Shown here one piece after another: positions 25,017-33,519 of a DNA stretch of 46,413 nucleotides; the stretch's first letter is position 1; every line of letters begins with the position of its first letter. The position numbers and the translations under genes are program-made. Below the pieces are notes generated by a model. It ran no database searches, was not told the origin of the DNA, and saw only the letters and a program-made list of their open reading frames with translations. The DNA comes from Armatimonadota bacterium. GTDB lineage: Bacteria; Armatimonadota; UBA5829; DTJY01. The DNA lies in assembly GCA_025358205.1 (NCBI GenBank), contig JANYKG010000094.1, forward strand, positions 1 to 46,413, in the 5' to 3' direction.

Positions 25017-25793
25017 ATGACCAACCCAACCCGACCGCGCATACTTATCACGAACGACGACGGTATCCACGCCGAAGGAATCCTCGCGGTGAAGGCCGCG
25101 CTGGACGCGGTCGGCGAGGTGTTCGTCGTCGCTCCCGAACGACCTCGCAGTGCGTGCGGTCATTCCATCACTCTGCACAAACCCCTGCGCATCAACCGCG
25201 TGCGACTTGCGGACGGCACATTCGCCCACGCCGCCAGCGGCACACCGACCGACTGCGTGTCACTTGGCGTACTTGCGGTTATGGAAGAACGGGCCGATCT
25301 GGTCGTTTCCGGCATCAACCACGGGCCGAACCTGGGTTGGGACCTGACCTATTCCGGTACGGTATCCGCCGCCATGGAGGGCGTGGTCATGGGCATCCCG
25401 GCGATAGCGGTTTCGGTGTTTTCGTACACGGATGAGGCGGTGTATGACTTCGCCGCGAAGTTCACCGCGCACCTGGCGCGCATGGTGATCGAGCACGGCC
25501 TGCCGTCCGACACACTTCTTAACGTGAATGTACCGAACCTGCCGGGCGCGGATATCAAGGGAATCGAGGTTACTCGTCAGGGCCGCCGCAGGTACGCGGG
25601 AAAGCTGGAGAAGCGGGCAGACCCGAGCGGTCGGGCCTACTACTGGCTGGGCGGCGATGAAGCGATAGACGATCTTGAAGAGGGCACCGACGTGAAGGCC
25701 GTAGCTGACGGCAAGGTTTCGGTTACACCGGTGCATATGGACCTTACCGGCTACTCCTCGCTCGATGAAATCCGGGCGTGGGGAATCGAGTAA
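25017..25793 (+). CDS. surE: 5'/3'-nucleotidase SurE
   Basis: 258 residues. Metal-dependent phosphatase on nucleoside monophosphates and polyphosphate. The ITNDDGIHAEGI motif holds metal ligands Asp14 and Asp15; VVAPERPRSACGHSIT carries the conserved Ser, and VVSGINHGPNLG the conserved Asn; YSGTVSAAMEG is standard. No Shine-Dalgarno precedes it; the promoter suggests leaderless translation. Confidence 0.95.
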   Translation: MTNPTRPRILITNDDGIHAEGILAVKAALDAVGEVFVVAPERPRSACGHSITLHKPLRINRVRLADGTFAHAASGTPTDCVSLGVLAVMEERADLVVSGINHGPNLGWDLTYSGTVSAAMEGVVMGIPAIAVSVFSYTDEAVYDFAAKFTAHLARMVIEHGLPSDTLLNVNVPNLPGADIKGIEVTRQGRRRYAGKLEKRADPSGRAYYWLGGDEAIDDLEEGTDVKAVADGKVSVTPVHMDLTGYSSLDEIRAWGIE

Positions 25794-25815
25794 CACCTTG
25801 AACTGAGGAACCAGT

Positions 25816-26550
25816 ATGTCCCAGGCAATTCAGATAATAGACGTAAACACGATGATTGGCATGTATCCCACGCATCGGTTCGATATGACCGTCGAGCGGC
25901 TGACGCGGGATATGGACGCGTATAAGATCGCGGCTGCGGTGGCCGTCTCCACAATCGGCATTTTCCACGATCACACGCTGGGCAATGCCGCTACGGCGGA
26001 GGCAGCTAAGGGCAACAACCGCATAGTGCCCGCCGCGACCGTCAACCCGACGCGGTTCTTCGGCGGGATAGAAGATCTGACCGCGCTTAGGCAACAGGGT
26101 TTCAGAATAGCGCGTATCTTCCCGGTCGAGCAGGGCTGGCGCACAGACTCGCCGCTGTTCGATCAGTTGCTCACGGGTCTATCGGCGGCCAAGATGCCGG
26201 TCATGGTGGACATCCGCAACCCCGGGGACGCCGCGGACATCGCGCGCAGGGCGGCCTCGTATCCCGCGCCTGTTATACTTGGCGGGGTGGCGCTGGAGAA
26301 CCTGGGCGAGGTGGTGGCGGCGGTTTCTTGTACACCGAACCTGATGATAGAGACTCACGCGCTGTGGGCGCCGGGCGTATTGAACGTGCTGTGCGTCAGG
26401 GTGGGGGCCGACCGGGTGATATTCGGCTCAGGCGCGCCCAGGAGTTCGGCGGCAGCCGCGCTCCAGTACGTGTTTAGCTCCACCATATCCGACGATGACA
26501 AGCAGAAGATCCTCGGCGCGAACATCAAGAGCATTCTGGAGGCGGCATAA
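25816..26550 (+). CDS. Amidohydrolase-2-like TIM-barrel protein A
   Basis: 244 residues. The pattern of an N-terminal DVNTMIGMYP, central barrel strands (VPAATVNP, GFRIARIFP, MPVMVDIR) and a late VIFGSGAPR suggests the amidohydrolase-2 family (metal-dependent hydrolases, decarboxylases). The usual HxH at the first strand is replaced by NxM, and the final FGSD by FGSG, so metal binding is doubtful. The next gene begins directly after the stop and has the same fold, so the two products may form a heteromer. Confidence 0.6.
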   Translation: MSQAIQIIDVNTMIGMYPTHRFDMTVERLTRDMDAYKIAAAVAVSTIGIFHDHTLGNAATAEAAKGNNRIVPAATVNPTRFFGGIEDLTALRQQGFRIARIFPVEQGWRTDSPLFDQLLTGLSAAKMPVMVDIRNPGDAADIARRAASYPAPVILGGVALENLGEVVAAVSCTPNLMIETHALWAPGVLNVLCVRVGADRVIFGSGAPRSSAAAALQYVFSSTISDDDKQKILGANIKSILEAA

Positions 26551-27270
26551 ATGGCTATTGACGCGAGAGTGACACTAAGGCGGCAGGATTTCCTCGGCAT
26601 GCCGTTCGGGCCGGAAGCCATCCTCAAAGCGATGGAAAGGTACCGCATAGATACGGCGGTGGTCTGCTCAGGCATGGCAGTGGACGCCGATTTCCGGCGG
26701 GGCAATGCAGAGCTTATCGAAGTAATCAACGCCGATCCTCGGCTCTACGGTTGCGTGGTCCTGAATCCCGCATACCCCGAGGAGTCCGTGGAGACGATGC
26801 GCGCGCTCATGAACAAATCGCGAGTGGTGGCGATGGGGCTGTTCATCGGCGCGTCCAGGCCGCATCCGAACATAGACGACTGCCGCGACATGCTGAACTC
26901 CTACCGCCGGTACACCAAACCGGTGATGCTCCACACGCCAAATGCCGCAGCGGTGGTTGCAGCCGCTGAGATAGCGAAGGAGTTCCCAGGCATCAAGTTC
27001 ATACTTGGGTCAATGGGCGGCGCGGACTGGCCGTCCGTTCTGCCGTTCGCCAAGCAACTCAATCTCGTGCCGGAGACGTCCGGGTCGTTCGATTCCGAGA
27101 AGATCGCGGCGGTGGCTGAGGCATATGGTCCGCATCGGGTCATATTTGGCAGCGACTTTCCGAGGTCGGACATAGCGGCGATGCTGGCGCTGGTGCAGAG
27201 CAGCGGACTGCCCAAGGAATCGCTGGCGATGATCGTGAATGATAACGCAAAGAAGCTTTTCGGCATATGA
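26551..27270 (+). CDS. Amidohydrolase-2-like TIM-barrel protein B
   Basis: 239 residues, with the ATG immediately after the stop of gene A. Barrel motifs AVVCSGMAVDADF, YGCVVLNPAYPEES, KPVMLHTPN and VIFGSDFPRSD match amidohydrolase-2 proteins. It keeps the last-strand Asp (FGSDFP) and a His in MLHTPN but lacks the N-terminal HxH. It retains more of the metal site than A, so it is the likelier catalytic partner. No substrate can be proposed beyond the carbohydrate context downstream. Confidence 0.65.
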   Translation: MAIDARVTLRRQDFLGMPFGPEAILKAMERYRIDTAVVCSGMAVDADFRRGNAELIEVINADPRLYGCVVLNPAYPEESVETMRALMNKSRVVAMGLFIGASRPHPNIDDCRDMLNSYRRYTKPVMLHTPNAAAVVAAAEIAKEFPGIKFILGSMGGADWPSVLPFAKQLNLVPETSGSFDSEKIAAVAEAYGPHRVIFGSDFPRSDIAAMLALVQSSGLPKESLAMIVNDNAKKLFGI

Positions 27271-27322
27271 AAGCCTGCCCAGTCTCAGGCATCGGAGTAG
27301 CTGAACGGAAGGAGTTTCCGAA

Positions 27323-30049
27323 ATGCGAACACTCGTAAAGTTGTTGCTCATCATGGTAGTTGCTGTTTCCGTCGTACCCGCAAACGCGGCCATCAAGACG
27401 CTGGCGGAGTGGAACTTCGATTCGGTGTCAGACACCGCTGGTTGGCAGGTAGGCAGCGGTGTGGACGGGTTGGCAGTGAACAACGGCAATCTGACAGGCA
27501 GAGTCACCGGCGGCGATCCATCAGTGGCAGGTCCGCAGTTCGAGATCGCTGCATCCCCTTACCAGTTCGTAGAAATCCGCATGAAGAACTCAGCGGGCGG
27601 CAGCGGTGAACTCTTCTGGGCGAACACCACTGCGGAACCTTATGGAGGTTTTCGCCCCGAGCAATTCAAGCGGATCGAGTTCAAGGCAGGCGATTTCCAG
27701 GTTTACCGCATATTTCCTTTCTGGCAGGACCTTGGCAAGATCATCCGTCTGCGCATAGATCCGCCGCAGAAGTCCGACTTCGAGATAGATTACGTGCGCG
27801 TGATGGAGATGGACGCGGCGCCTTCTTCCGGCCTGGCGTTTGACTTCTCAAAGCCCGGTCAGGCCTGGCTATCACCCGGTACGGCGACAGTGCAAGGCGC
27901 GGACGGGTTGACGATTGCCCAGCCCGGCGAGTGGATGCTGGCGTCACCCCGGCTGGATGTGAAAGCAGATGGACTTCCCTACCTGAATCTGCAGATGAGA
28001 TCGGTCGGCGCTGATTTGGCGACGCTCCAGTGGGTAGGCGCGACTGCCGAGGGCGCGAAGAGTTGTCCGCTGAGGCTGAACCCGGACGGACGCTGGCACA
28101 ACTACAACGTGCTTTTGGGCGACCTGTCGGGCTGGACCGGTACGGTTTCCACCATTCTTATCAGTGGTTCTCTAAAGGAAGGTCAGCAGATTCAGATACG
28201 CTCGGCCGGGGTTTCGGCGAAACCAACCGGGCCTGCGGAGTTTCAGATCACGAGTTTTGGACTCGTGCGGCCCGTGAACCGCATTGGCGAGGCGACTCCT
28301 TCGATCATCAAGGTTGTACTCATGAACACAGGTGGAGAGCCGGTCAAACACGAGATTACCGCGCGCTTCAACGTCAGCCCTGGTAACAAGCTTAACATAA
28401 GCGAGCGTGAACTGCCCTCCGTCATGGGCCTGAAGCCGGGCGCATCGGTCACAATGCTTTTCAACGTTGTCCCTAGCCAGGCAGTCCCGGTGGACGTGCT
28501 GTTCACGGCGGAGATTGGCGACTCATCCGCAACGGCCTCGTCTACGTTGAGGTGGTATCCGCCGCTAAGTGCAAGCGTTGCCGATTATGTGCCTGCGCCG
28601 AAGTCTGTGCGCGGTGACATTGACGTGGGTGTGTACTATTTCCCTGGTTGGAGTACATACCGCGCGTGGTCCGTGCTCGATGCGTTCCCCGAAAGAAAGC
28701 CGCTTCTGGGCTACTACCGCGAGGGCGATCCGCAGATTGCGGACTGGCAGATCAAGTGGATGACAGAGCACGGCATCACGTTCATCGCCTATGACTGGTA
28801 CTGGTCCGCCGGTTCCCGGTCGCTGGATCATGCCCTTCATCAGGGTTTGTTCAACGCCCGCTACAAAGACAAGATCAAGTTCTGCCTGCTTTGGGCGAAT
28901 CACAACGCCGCCGGCACGTCGTCCGCTGATGACGTGGCGAACGTGACGAACTACTGGCTGGACAACTACTTTTCGCGGCTCGAATACTACAAGATAGACG
29001 GCAAACCGGTGGTCATTATCTTCTCGCCGCAGCGTTTGACCGAGGATATGGGCGTTGACGGCGTGAAGCAGGCGTTCGACAAGGCGCGCGCGGCTGCCAA
29101 AGCTCGCGGACTGGCAGGCATCTACTTTATGGCCTGCACCTATCCGACCAACACGAAGCCTATGGAGCAGGAAGGCTACGATGCTTTCACCGGCTACAAC
29201 TACCCATCAGCGGGTTCCAACGGTCAGAATGTCGAACCGTATGCCGACAACGTGAAGGGGTATCTCGATTTCTGGAATAGGATTGCAGATGGATCGAGCG
29301 TGCCGTATGTGCCGGTTACGGACCCTGGATGGGATTCAAGGCCGTGGGGTGGGGCAAACGCGCGCCAGTGGACCGGCAAGACCACCGATCTCTTCAAGCA
29401 AATGCTGGAGAACGCGAAGAGCTTTGTGGAGAAACATCCCGCCAATCCGAAGGTGGTGATGGCGGAGGCTTGGAACGAGTTTGGCGAGGGCGATTACATT
29501 GAGCCGAACGCCGGGTTCGGTTTCGGACACCTGGATGCCATACGCGAGGTGTTCACCCCCGCGCCGAAAGAGCATGACGATATCGTGCCTGCCGATGTGG
29601 GTCTGAGCAGCGTCGAGATGGAAAAGCCCAAGCCGGCCACTTCCTGGGAGTTCGACGATCCTAAATCCGTTGGCTGGGATGCCATGATGGGCATTCAAGG
29701 GTTCGGCGCGGCAAACGGTATTCTGACCATGACCGCGACCGGCAACGACCCGGCGCTGACCGCGTGGATCGGCGAGTTGGACACGTCGAAGTTCGGCTCA
29801 GTCGAGATTCGGATGAAGTCGGACAAGGGCAAGCAGGCGCAGATTTTCTGGCAGACGCCGCTGTGGGCGATCAACGAGGACGCGAGTGTGCGCTTCGATC
29901 TGAACTCTGACGGCGAGTTCCACGTCTATCGTGTTGACCTGAGGAAAATCACATCCTGGCGCTCGAAGGTCAATGCGCTTAGGTTTGACCCGACAGATAC
30001 TGCAGGCGCGGTCGTCGCCGTGGACTATATACGTTTTCTCAAGCGGTAG
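27323..30049 (+). CDS. Secreted GH99/WbsX-like protein with flanking sugar-binding-like modules
   Basis: 908 residues. Signal peptide 1-22 (VVPANA). Two beta-sandwich modules (about 26-160 and 165-300), a CARDB-like domain (about 310-415), a catalytic-type TIM barrel (about 430-745) and a C-terminal module (about 775-908). The barrel has VGVYYFPGWS, ITFIAYDWYW and AEAWNEFGEGDYIEPN (about 714-729), the signature of the WbsX/GH99-like group. The N- and C-terminal modules share EIRMK, FW, VYR and DYxRxx patterns, so they look like copies of one domain on either side. Preceded by GGAAGGAG. Likely polysaccharide breakdown outside the cytoplasm. Confidence 0.75.
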   Translation: MRTLVKLLLIMVVAVSVVPANAAIKTLAEWNFDSVSDTAGWQVGSGVDGLAVNNGNLTGRVTGGDPSVAGPQFEIAASPYQFVEIRMKNSAGGSGELFWANTTAEPYGGFRPEQFKRIEFKAGDFQVYRIFPFWQDLGKIIRLRIDPPQKSDFEIDYVRVMEMDAAPSSGLAFDFSKPGQAWLSPGTATVQGADGLTIAQPGEWMLASPRLDVKADGLPYLNLQMRSVGADLATLQWVGATAEGAKSCPLRLNPDGRWHNYNVLLGDLSGWTGTVSTILISGSLKEGQQIQIRSAGVSAKPTGPAEFQITSFGLVRPVNRIGEATPSIIKVVLMNTGGEPVKHEITARFNVSPGNKLNISERELPSVMGLKPGASVTMLFNVVPSQAVPVDVLFTAEIGDSSATASSTLRWYPPLSASVADYVPAPKSVRGDIDVGVYYFPGWSTYRAWSVLDAFPERKPLLGYYREGDPQIADWQIKWMTEHGITFIAYDWYWSAGSRSLDHALHQGLFNARYKDKIKFCLLWANHNAAGTSSADDVANVTNYWLDNYFSRLEYYKIDGKPVVIIFSPQRLTEDMGVDGVKQAFDKARAAAKARGLAGIYFMACTYPTNTKPMEQEGYDAFTGYNYPSAGSNGQNVEPYADNVKGYLDFWNRIADGSSVPYVPVTDPGWDSRPWGGANARQWTGKTTDLFKQMLENAKSFVEKHPANPKVVMAEAWNEFGEGDYIEPNAGFGFGHLDAIREVFTPAPKEHDDIVPADVGLSSVEMEKPKPATSWEFDDPKSVGWDAMMGIQGFGAANGILTMTATGNDPALTAWIGELDTSKFGSVEIRMKSDKGKQAQIFWQTPLWAINEDASVRFDLNSDGEFHVYRVDLRKITSWRSKVNALRFDPTDTAGAVVAVDYIRFLKR

Positions 30050-30119
30050 GCTCCCAGGGGATTCGTCGCTTTGATCTCCCTGTTCTTCGGGTTGACATAC
30101 ATGGTAAACTGGTAGTGGT

Positions 30120-30184
30120 GTTCAGCGTTCATGGCTCAGCACACCGGTTTGCTGCTCACCTGAAACCTGAAACCTGGAACCACG
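30120..30184. repeat. CTGAAACCTGGAACC-type word repeat
   Basis: The left part has GTTCAGCGTTCATGG-like words and the right part tandem CCTGAAACCTGAAACC words. It lies upstream of the MFS gene; related words occur at 33425-33512. Confidence 0.55.
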
Positions 30185-30188
30185 TGTT

Positions 30189-31379
30189 ATGCCGTATTAC
30201 CGCCGAAATCTGTACGTTCTTTCGACCACGATCTTCCTCACGTGCGTGAGTTGGAACCAGGTTATGCCCTTCCTGCCGAAGTTCATGCAGCAGATGGGCA
30301 TCACCGACAAGCATGTCATGAGCCTGTGGCTCGGCTGGGTTTTTGCGCTCCAGTCCGTGGCCAGTATTGTGACCATGCCTTTCTGGGGCAAGCTCGGCGA
30401 CAAGTACGGACGCAAGCCAATGGCTGTACGCGCCGGAGTATGTCTGGCCGGCATCTACTTCGGCATGGCAGTATGCCAGACGCCGCTCCAACTCGTGATA
30501 CTTCGGTTTCTCAACGGCGCGCTGACAGGATTTATACCGTCGTCCATGGCGCTGATCGCCACCAACACGCCGGAGAGTGAAGCGCCGAAGTCTCTTGCCA
30601 CAGCGCAGGTAGCCAATTCGTCCGGGCTGATTATCGGCCCTGCGATAGGCGGGTGGCTGGCGTCTCTGATCGGCTATCGTGGTTCAATGGTGTTGTCGGG
30701 ATCGCTGGTAATGCTTGCCACCATAGCGGTGTTGGTGTTGGTTCAGGAGCGGAACAAGGCTCCTGTGGTAGAGCAAACCAGCCTCATCCAGGATTTTGCC
30801 CAATCACTGCGGTCACCGGTGCTTGGGTCCATCATGTTCACCGTGATGGTGACCGGCGTGTTTGGCGCGGCGCTCAGTCCGATCCTGGTGTTGCACCTGT
30901 CCGGGCTATACCACGGCCTGCCGGACTGGGCGAGCGGCACGGTCTTCTCGCTCTCACCGCTGGCGTTGGCGCTCACAGCGCACTCATGGACGCGTGGTGG
31001 TGAACGCTGGGGATTCCATCGCTCCATTCAGATCGGGCTGACCGGTGGCGCAATCACCGCAATGATACTCACGTTCATGTCGGGTATCTGGAGTTTCGCG
31101 GCGGCCTTCTTCGTTAATGGCATGTTCATGGCTGCAATCCTTCCTTCGACGAGCGCGCTTATCTGCACAAAGGTAGACAACGCCTTCAGAGGAAGAGCAT
31201 ATGGAATGCAGTCATCGGCGACAATGATCGGCACGGTGGTCGGACCGTTCATCGGCACCAGGGTGGGGGACATCTACGGAACGCAGTACGTGTTCCTCGT
31301 CACCGGCGCGATCATGCTGCTGGGCGCGATCGGTTTCGCCTCGCTTGCCGGACGATGGAATGCTGCAACCTCTGCATAG
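30189..31379 (+). CDS. Major facilitator superfamily transporter
   Basis: 396 residues with twelve predicted helices. The loop 2-3 signature GKLGDKYGRKP is the MFS A-motif; GPAIGGWLASLIG in helix 5 resembles the antiporter motif C of drug-efflux members. Its position between a glycan-degrading protein and a sugar ABC transporter fits sugar uptake or efflux, but the sequence resembles the DHA1 drug/H+ type as much. The substrate is unknown. Confidence 0.85.
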   Translation: MPYYRRNLYVLSTTIFLTCVSWNQVMPFLPKFMQQMGITDKHVMSLWLGWVFALQSVASIVTMPFWGKLGDKYGRKPMAVRAGVCLAGIYFGMAVCQTPLQLVILRFLNGALTGFIPSSMALIATNTPESEAPKSLATAQVANSSGLIIGPAIGGWLASLIGYRGSMVLSGSLVMLATIAVLVLVQERNKAPVVEQTSLIQDFAQSLRSPVLGSIMFTVMVTGVFGAALSPILVLHLSGLYHGLPDWASGTVFSLSPLALALTAHSWTRGGERWGFHRSIQIGLTGGAITAMILTFMSGIWSFAAAFFVNGMFMAAILPSTSALICTKVDNAFRGRAYGMQSSATMIGTVVGPFIGTRVGDIYGTQYVFLVTGAIMLLGAIGFASLAGRWNAATSA

Positions 31380-31433
31380 GAATTCGGTCTGGGTGTTTAT
31401 CAGTTGAATTACGGCAGAAAATGTGTATAACCG

Positions 31434-31468
31434 TTGCGATTCATGCACATTTGTGGTACAATATGAAT
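31434..31468 (+). promoter_or_regulatory. vapBC promoter and inverted-repeat operator
   Basis: TTGCGA (31434-31439) and TACAAT (31457-31462) are spaced by 17. ATTCAT (31439-31444) and ATGAAT (31463-31468) form an inverted repeat bracketing the -10 box, a likely site for VapB autoregulation. The ribosome site GGAGG precedes the vapB ATG. Confidence 0.6.
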
Positions 31469-31491
31469 GAATCCTGCGGAGGAACTAACAC

Positions 31492-31704
31492 ATGCGCACA
31501 AACATTGTGATTGATGATGGATTGATGAAAGCCGCACAGGAAGCGAGTGGTCTGAAGACCAAGAAGGCCGTCGTAGAGGAAGGACTCCGGCGTATTGTCA
31601 GGTTGAAGAGGCAGGTCGATGCCATAGAGAAACTCAGTGGCGCGGCCGACTGGGAGGGCGACTTGAGGGCGATCAGGGAGAACAGGGATATCGGGGGATG
31701 GTAA
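31492..31704 (+). CDS. vapB: VapB-type antitoxin
   Basis: 70 residues. The N-terminal RTNIVIDDGLMKAAQEASGLKTKKAVVEEGLRRIV is the ribbon-helix-helix of VapB (type II TA, VapB11-like) antitoxins; the C-terminal tail, WEGDLRAIRENRDIGGW, is the kind of segment that blocks the toxin active site. It overlaps vapC by 7 nt. Confidence 0.9.
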   Translation: MRTNIVIDDGLMKAAQEASGLKTKKAVVEEGLRRIVRLKRQVDAIEKLSGAADWEGDLRAIRENRDIGGW

Positions 31705-32087
31705 TCGTTGATAGTTCCGTGTGGATAGACGTACTTCGGAAACATGAGACTCCCGGGACAACTGCCTTCAAGAGTCTCGCATCCAAAGAGGAAATCGGAT
31801 TGGGAGACCTGATCCTCTACGAGGTTCTTCGTGGGGTAACACCTGCCGACAGGGCGGAGAAGGTAACCTCATACATGTTGACCTTCGATGTGTTCACCAT
31901 GGGTGGCCGTGATCTGGTACTGGAAGCTGTTCACAATGCCCGAGTTCTACGATCTCATGGGGTTCAAGCGGCCTTGGTGGACTGTCTGATTGCGACGTTC
32001 TGCATAATATCCGGAAGCCGACTGCTCAGTTCGGACCACCACTTCCAGCCATTTGTGGACCACCTCGGTCTTGTAATGGCTGGTTAG
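31698..32087 (+). CDS. vapC: VapC-type PIN-domain toxin
   Basis: 129 residues. PIN-domain ribonuclease: Asp5 in IVDSSVWIDVLR, the Glu in LILYEVLRG, and the Asp in ALVDCLIATFCI and SSDHHFQPF give the acidic metal site. VapC toxins cleave tRNA or rRNA when VapB is degraded. The pair sits between the MFS and ABC genes in what is otherwise a sugar locus. Confidence 0.9.
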   Translation: MVIVDSSVWIDVLRKHETPGTTAFKSLASKEEIGLGDLILYEVLRGVTPADRAEKVTSYMLTFDVFTMGGRDLVLEAVHNARVLRSHGVQAALVDCLIATFCIISGSRLLSSDHHFQPFVDHLGLVMAG

Positions 32088-32145
32088 TGTCAGAAGCAGT
32101 TTCCGCCATGCAGGTATCTCGCTCCTCAGCGCCTAACCTCTAGTC

Positions 32146-33423
32146 ATGTTTCGCCACTCCACAATTCTGATACTGGCTGCCACGGTGTTCATCTGTCTGG
32201 GCGGATGCGCACATCGGGACAGCGGCAAGGTGACCATACGCTACATGGCTTGGGGCAATGCCGATCATCTGGCAGTTGAGCAGGCGATCATTGATCGGTT
32301 CGAGAAAAGTCATCCGAATATCCACGTCAAGCTCTTCATGGTACCGGACTCCGCTTACCATCAGAAACTCCAGATCATGCTCGCAAGCAGGTCCGCTCCC
32401 GATGTCATGAAGGTGGACCTGTACTTCTTCCCGGCGCTGGTGCGAAAGGGCTACTTTCGCAGCATCCAGCCCTTCATTGATGCCGATCCGACCTTCGATG
32501 AGGCCGATTTCTTCCCGCAGGCGCTGGAAGAGTGCCGATACAAGGGCCAACTCTATGGTCTGAATGTCGCATTCGGCGGACACGTCATCTACTACAACAA
32601 AACGATGTTCAAGAACGAAGGCATTCCCGACCCCTATGAGCTATACAAGCGTGGAGAGTGGACCACCGACAAGTTCGTTGAGGTAGCGAGCAAACTGACG
32701 AAGAAGGATAAGAACGGCCGGTACACGCAATTCGGCACGAACATGCCGCACTGGTGGACTGCCGTGTGGCTCTTTGGCGGCGACTTCTTGAGCAAGGATT
32801 TCAAGCGCTGCACGCTGGACACACCGGAGGCTATCCGCGGGCTTCAATGGATGAAAGACCTGCGCTGGAAGTACCATGTCACGCCGCAGCCGTCGGAATC
32901 CTCAATGTCCGCGTTCTCCTTCCAGTCAGGTAAGTTGGGCATGTATTCGGCTTGGTCGGGCATGACGCCGGTCTTCCTGAAACAGGCAACGGGTTTCGAG
33001 TGGGACATTGCGCCTGAGCCAAAAGGCCCCGCTGGTAGGTTCACGCCCATGAAGGGTAACCAACTTACCGTCTATGCCGAGAGCGAGCATCCCAGGGAGG
33101 CATACGAGTTCATCAAGTTCGTTACGAGCGCGGAAAACGAGATGTGGGTTTGCGGTCAGCTTCGCCGTTCGATCACGACTCACAAGAGCGTGGCGCGTAA
33201 TCCCGAATACTTGAAGGCGTACACGCCGCCCTACCAAACCGATGTTTTTCTGCATGAGATGGACTATGGACGGCAGATACCGATCAACTACAGGTATCAG
33301 GCGTGGTACGAGGAGTTCATTTCCGGCCTCGATCTCATGCTCACGAACGAGATGGACGCGAAAGAGGCCGTGAAATGGATGGTCCCGCGCATCAATCAGG
33401 CACTACAAGAAGAGGATTGGTAA
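32146..33423 (+). CDS. Sugar ABC transporter substrate-binding lipoprotein
   Basis: 425 residues. A lipoprotein signal with lipobox LGGC (Cys21) is followed by an extracellular solute-binding protein family 1 fold: VTIRYMAWGN, FEKSHPNIHVKL, DVMKVDLYFFPALVRKGYFRSIQPFI, LYGLNVAFGGHVIYYNKTMFKNEG and FTPMKGNQLTVYAES. Typical of CUT1 transporters for oligosaccharides. Two permease genes follow in the same direction. Confidence 0.92.
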   Translation: MFRHSTILILAATVFICLGGCAHRDSGKVTIRYMAWGNADHLAVEQAIIDRFEKSHPNIHVKLFMVPDSAYHQKLQIMLASRSAPDVMKVDLYFFPALVRKGYFRSIQPFIDADPTFDEADFFPQALEECRYKGQLYGLNVAFGGHVIYYNKTMFKNEGIPDPYELYKRGEWTTDKFVEVASKLTKKDKNGRYTQFGTNMPHWWTAVWLFGGDFLSKDFKRCTLDTPEAIRGLQWMKDLRWKYHVTPQPSESSMSAFSFQSGKLGMYSAWSGMTPVFLKQATGFEWDIAPEPKGPAGRFTPMKGNQLTVYAESEHPREAYEFIKFVTSAENEMWVCGQLRRSITTHKSVARNPEYLKAYTPPYQTDVFLHEMDYGRQIPINYRYQAWYEEFISGLDLMLTNEMDAKEAVKWMVPRINQALQEEDW

Positions 33424-33424
33424 G

Positions 33425-33512
33425 GCGGAGAGGTTTCAGTTGCCAGGTTTCTGGTGACAGGCGGACCCGAAACCTGAAACCCGACACTTGGAACCTGAAA
33501 CCCGACACCATG
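33425..33512. repeat. AACCTGAAACC-type word inverted repeat
   Basis: The left part (GGTTTCAGTTGCCAGGTTTC-like words) is roughly complementary to the right part (CCCGAAACCTGAAACCCGAC, repeated). Lies between the binding protein and permease genes and could cause partial termination. Confidence 0.65.
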
Positions 33513-33519
33513 ATCGGAT

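Noticed and set aside
30092-30120. Promoter upstream of the MFS gene (perfect TTGACA)
   Set aside because: No acceptable -10 hexamer at 16-18 nt spacing.
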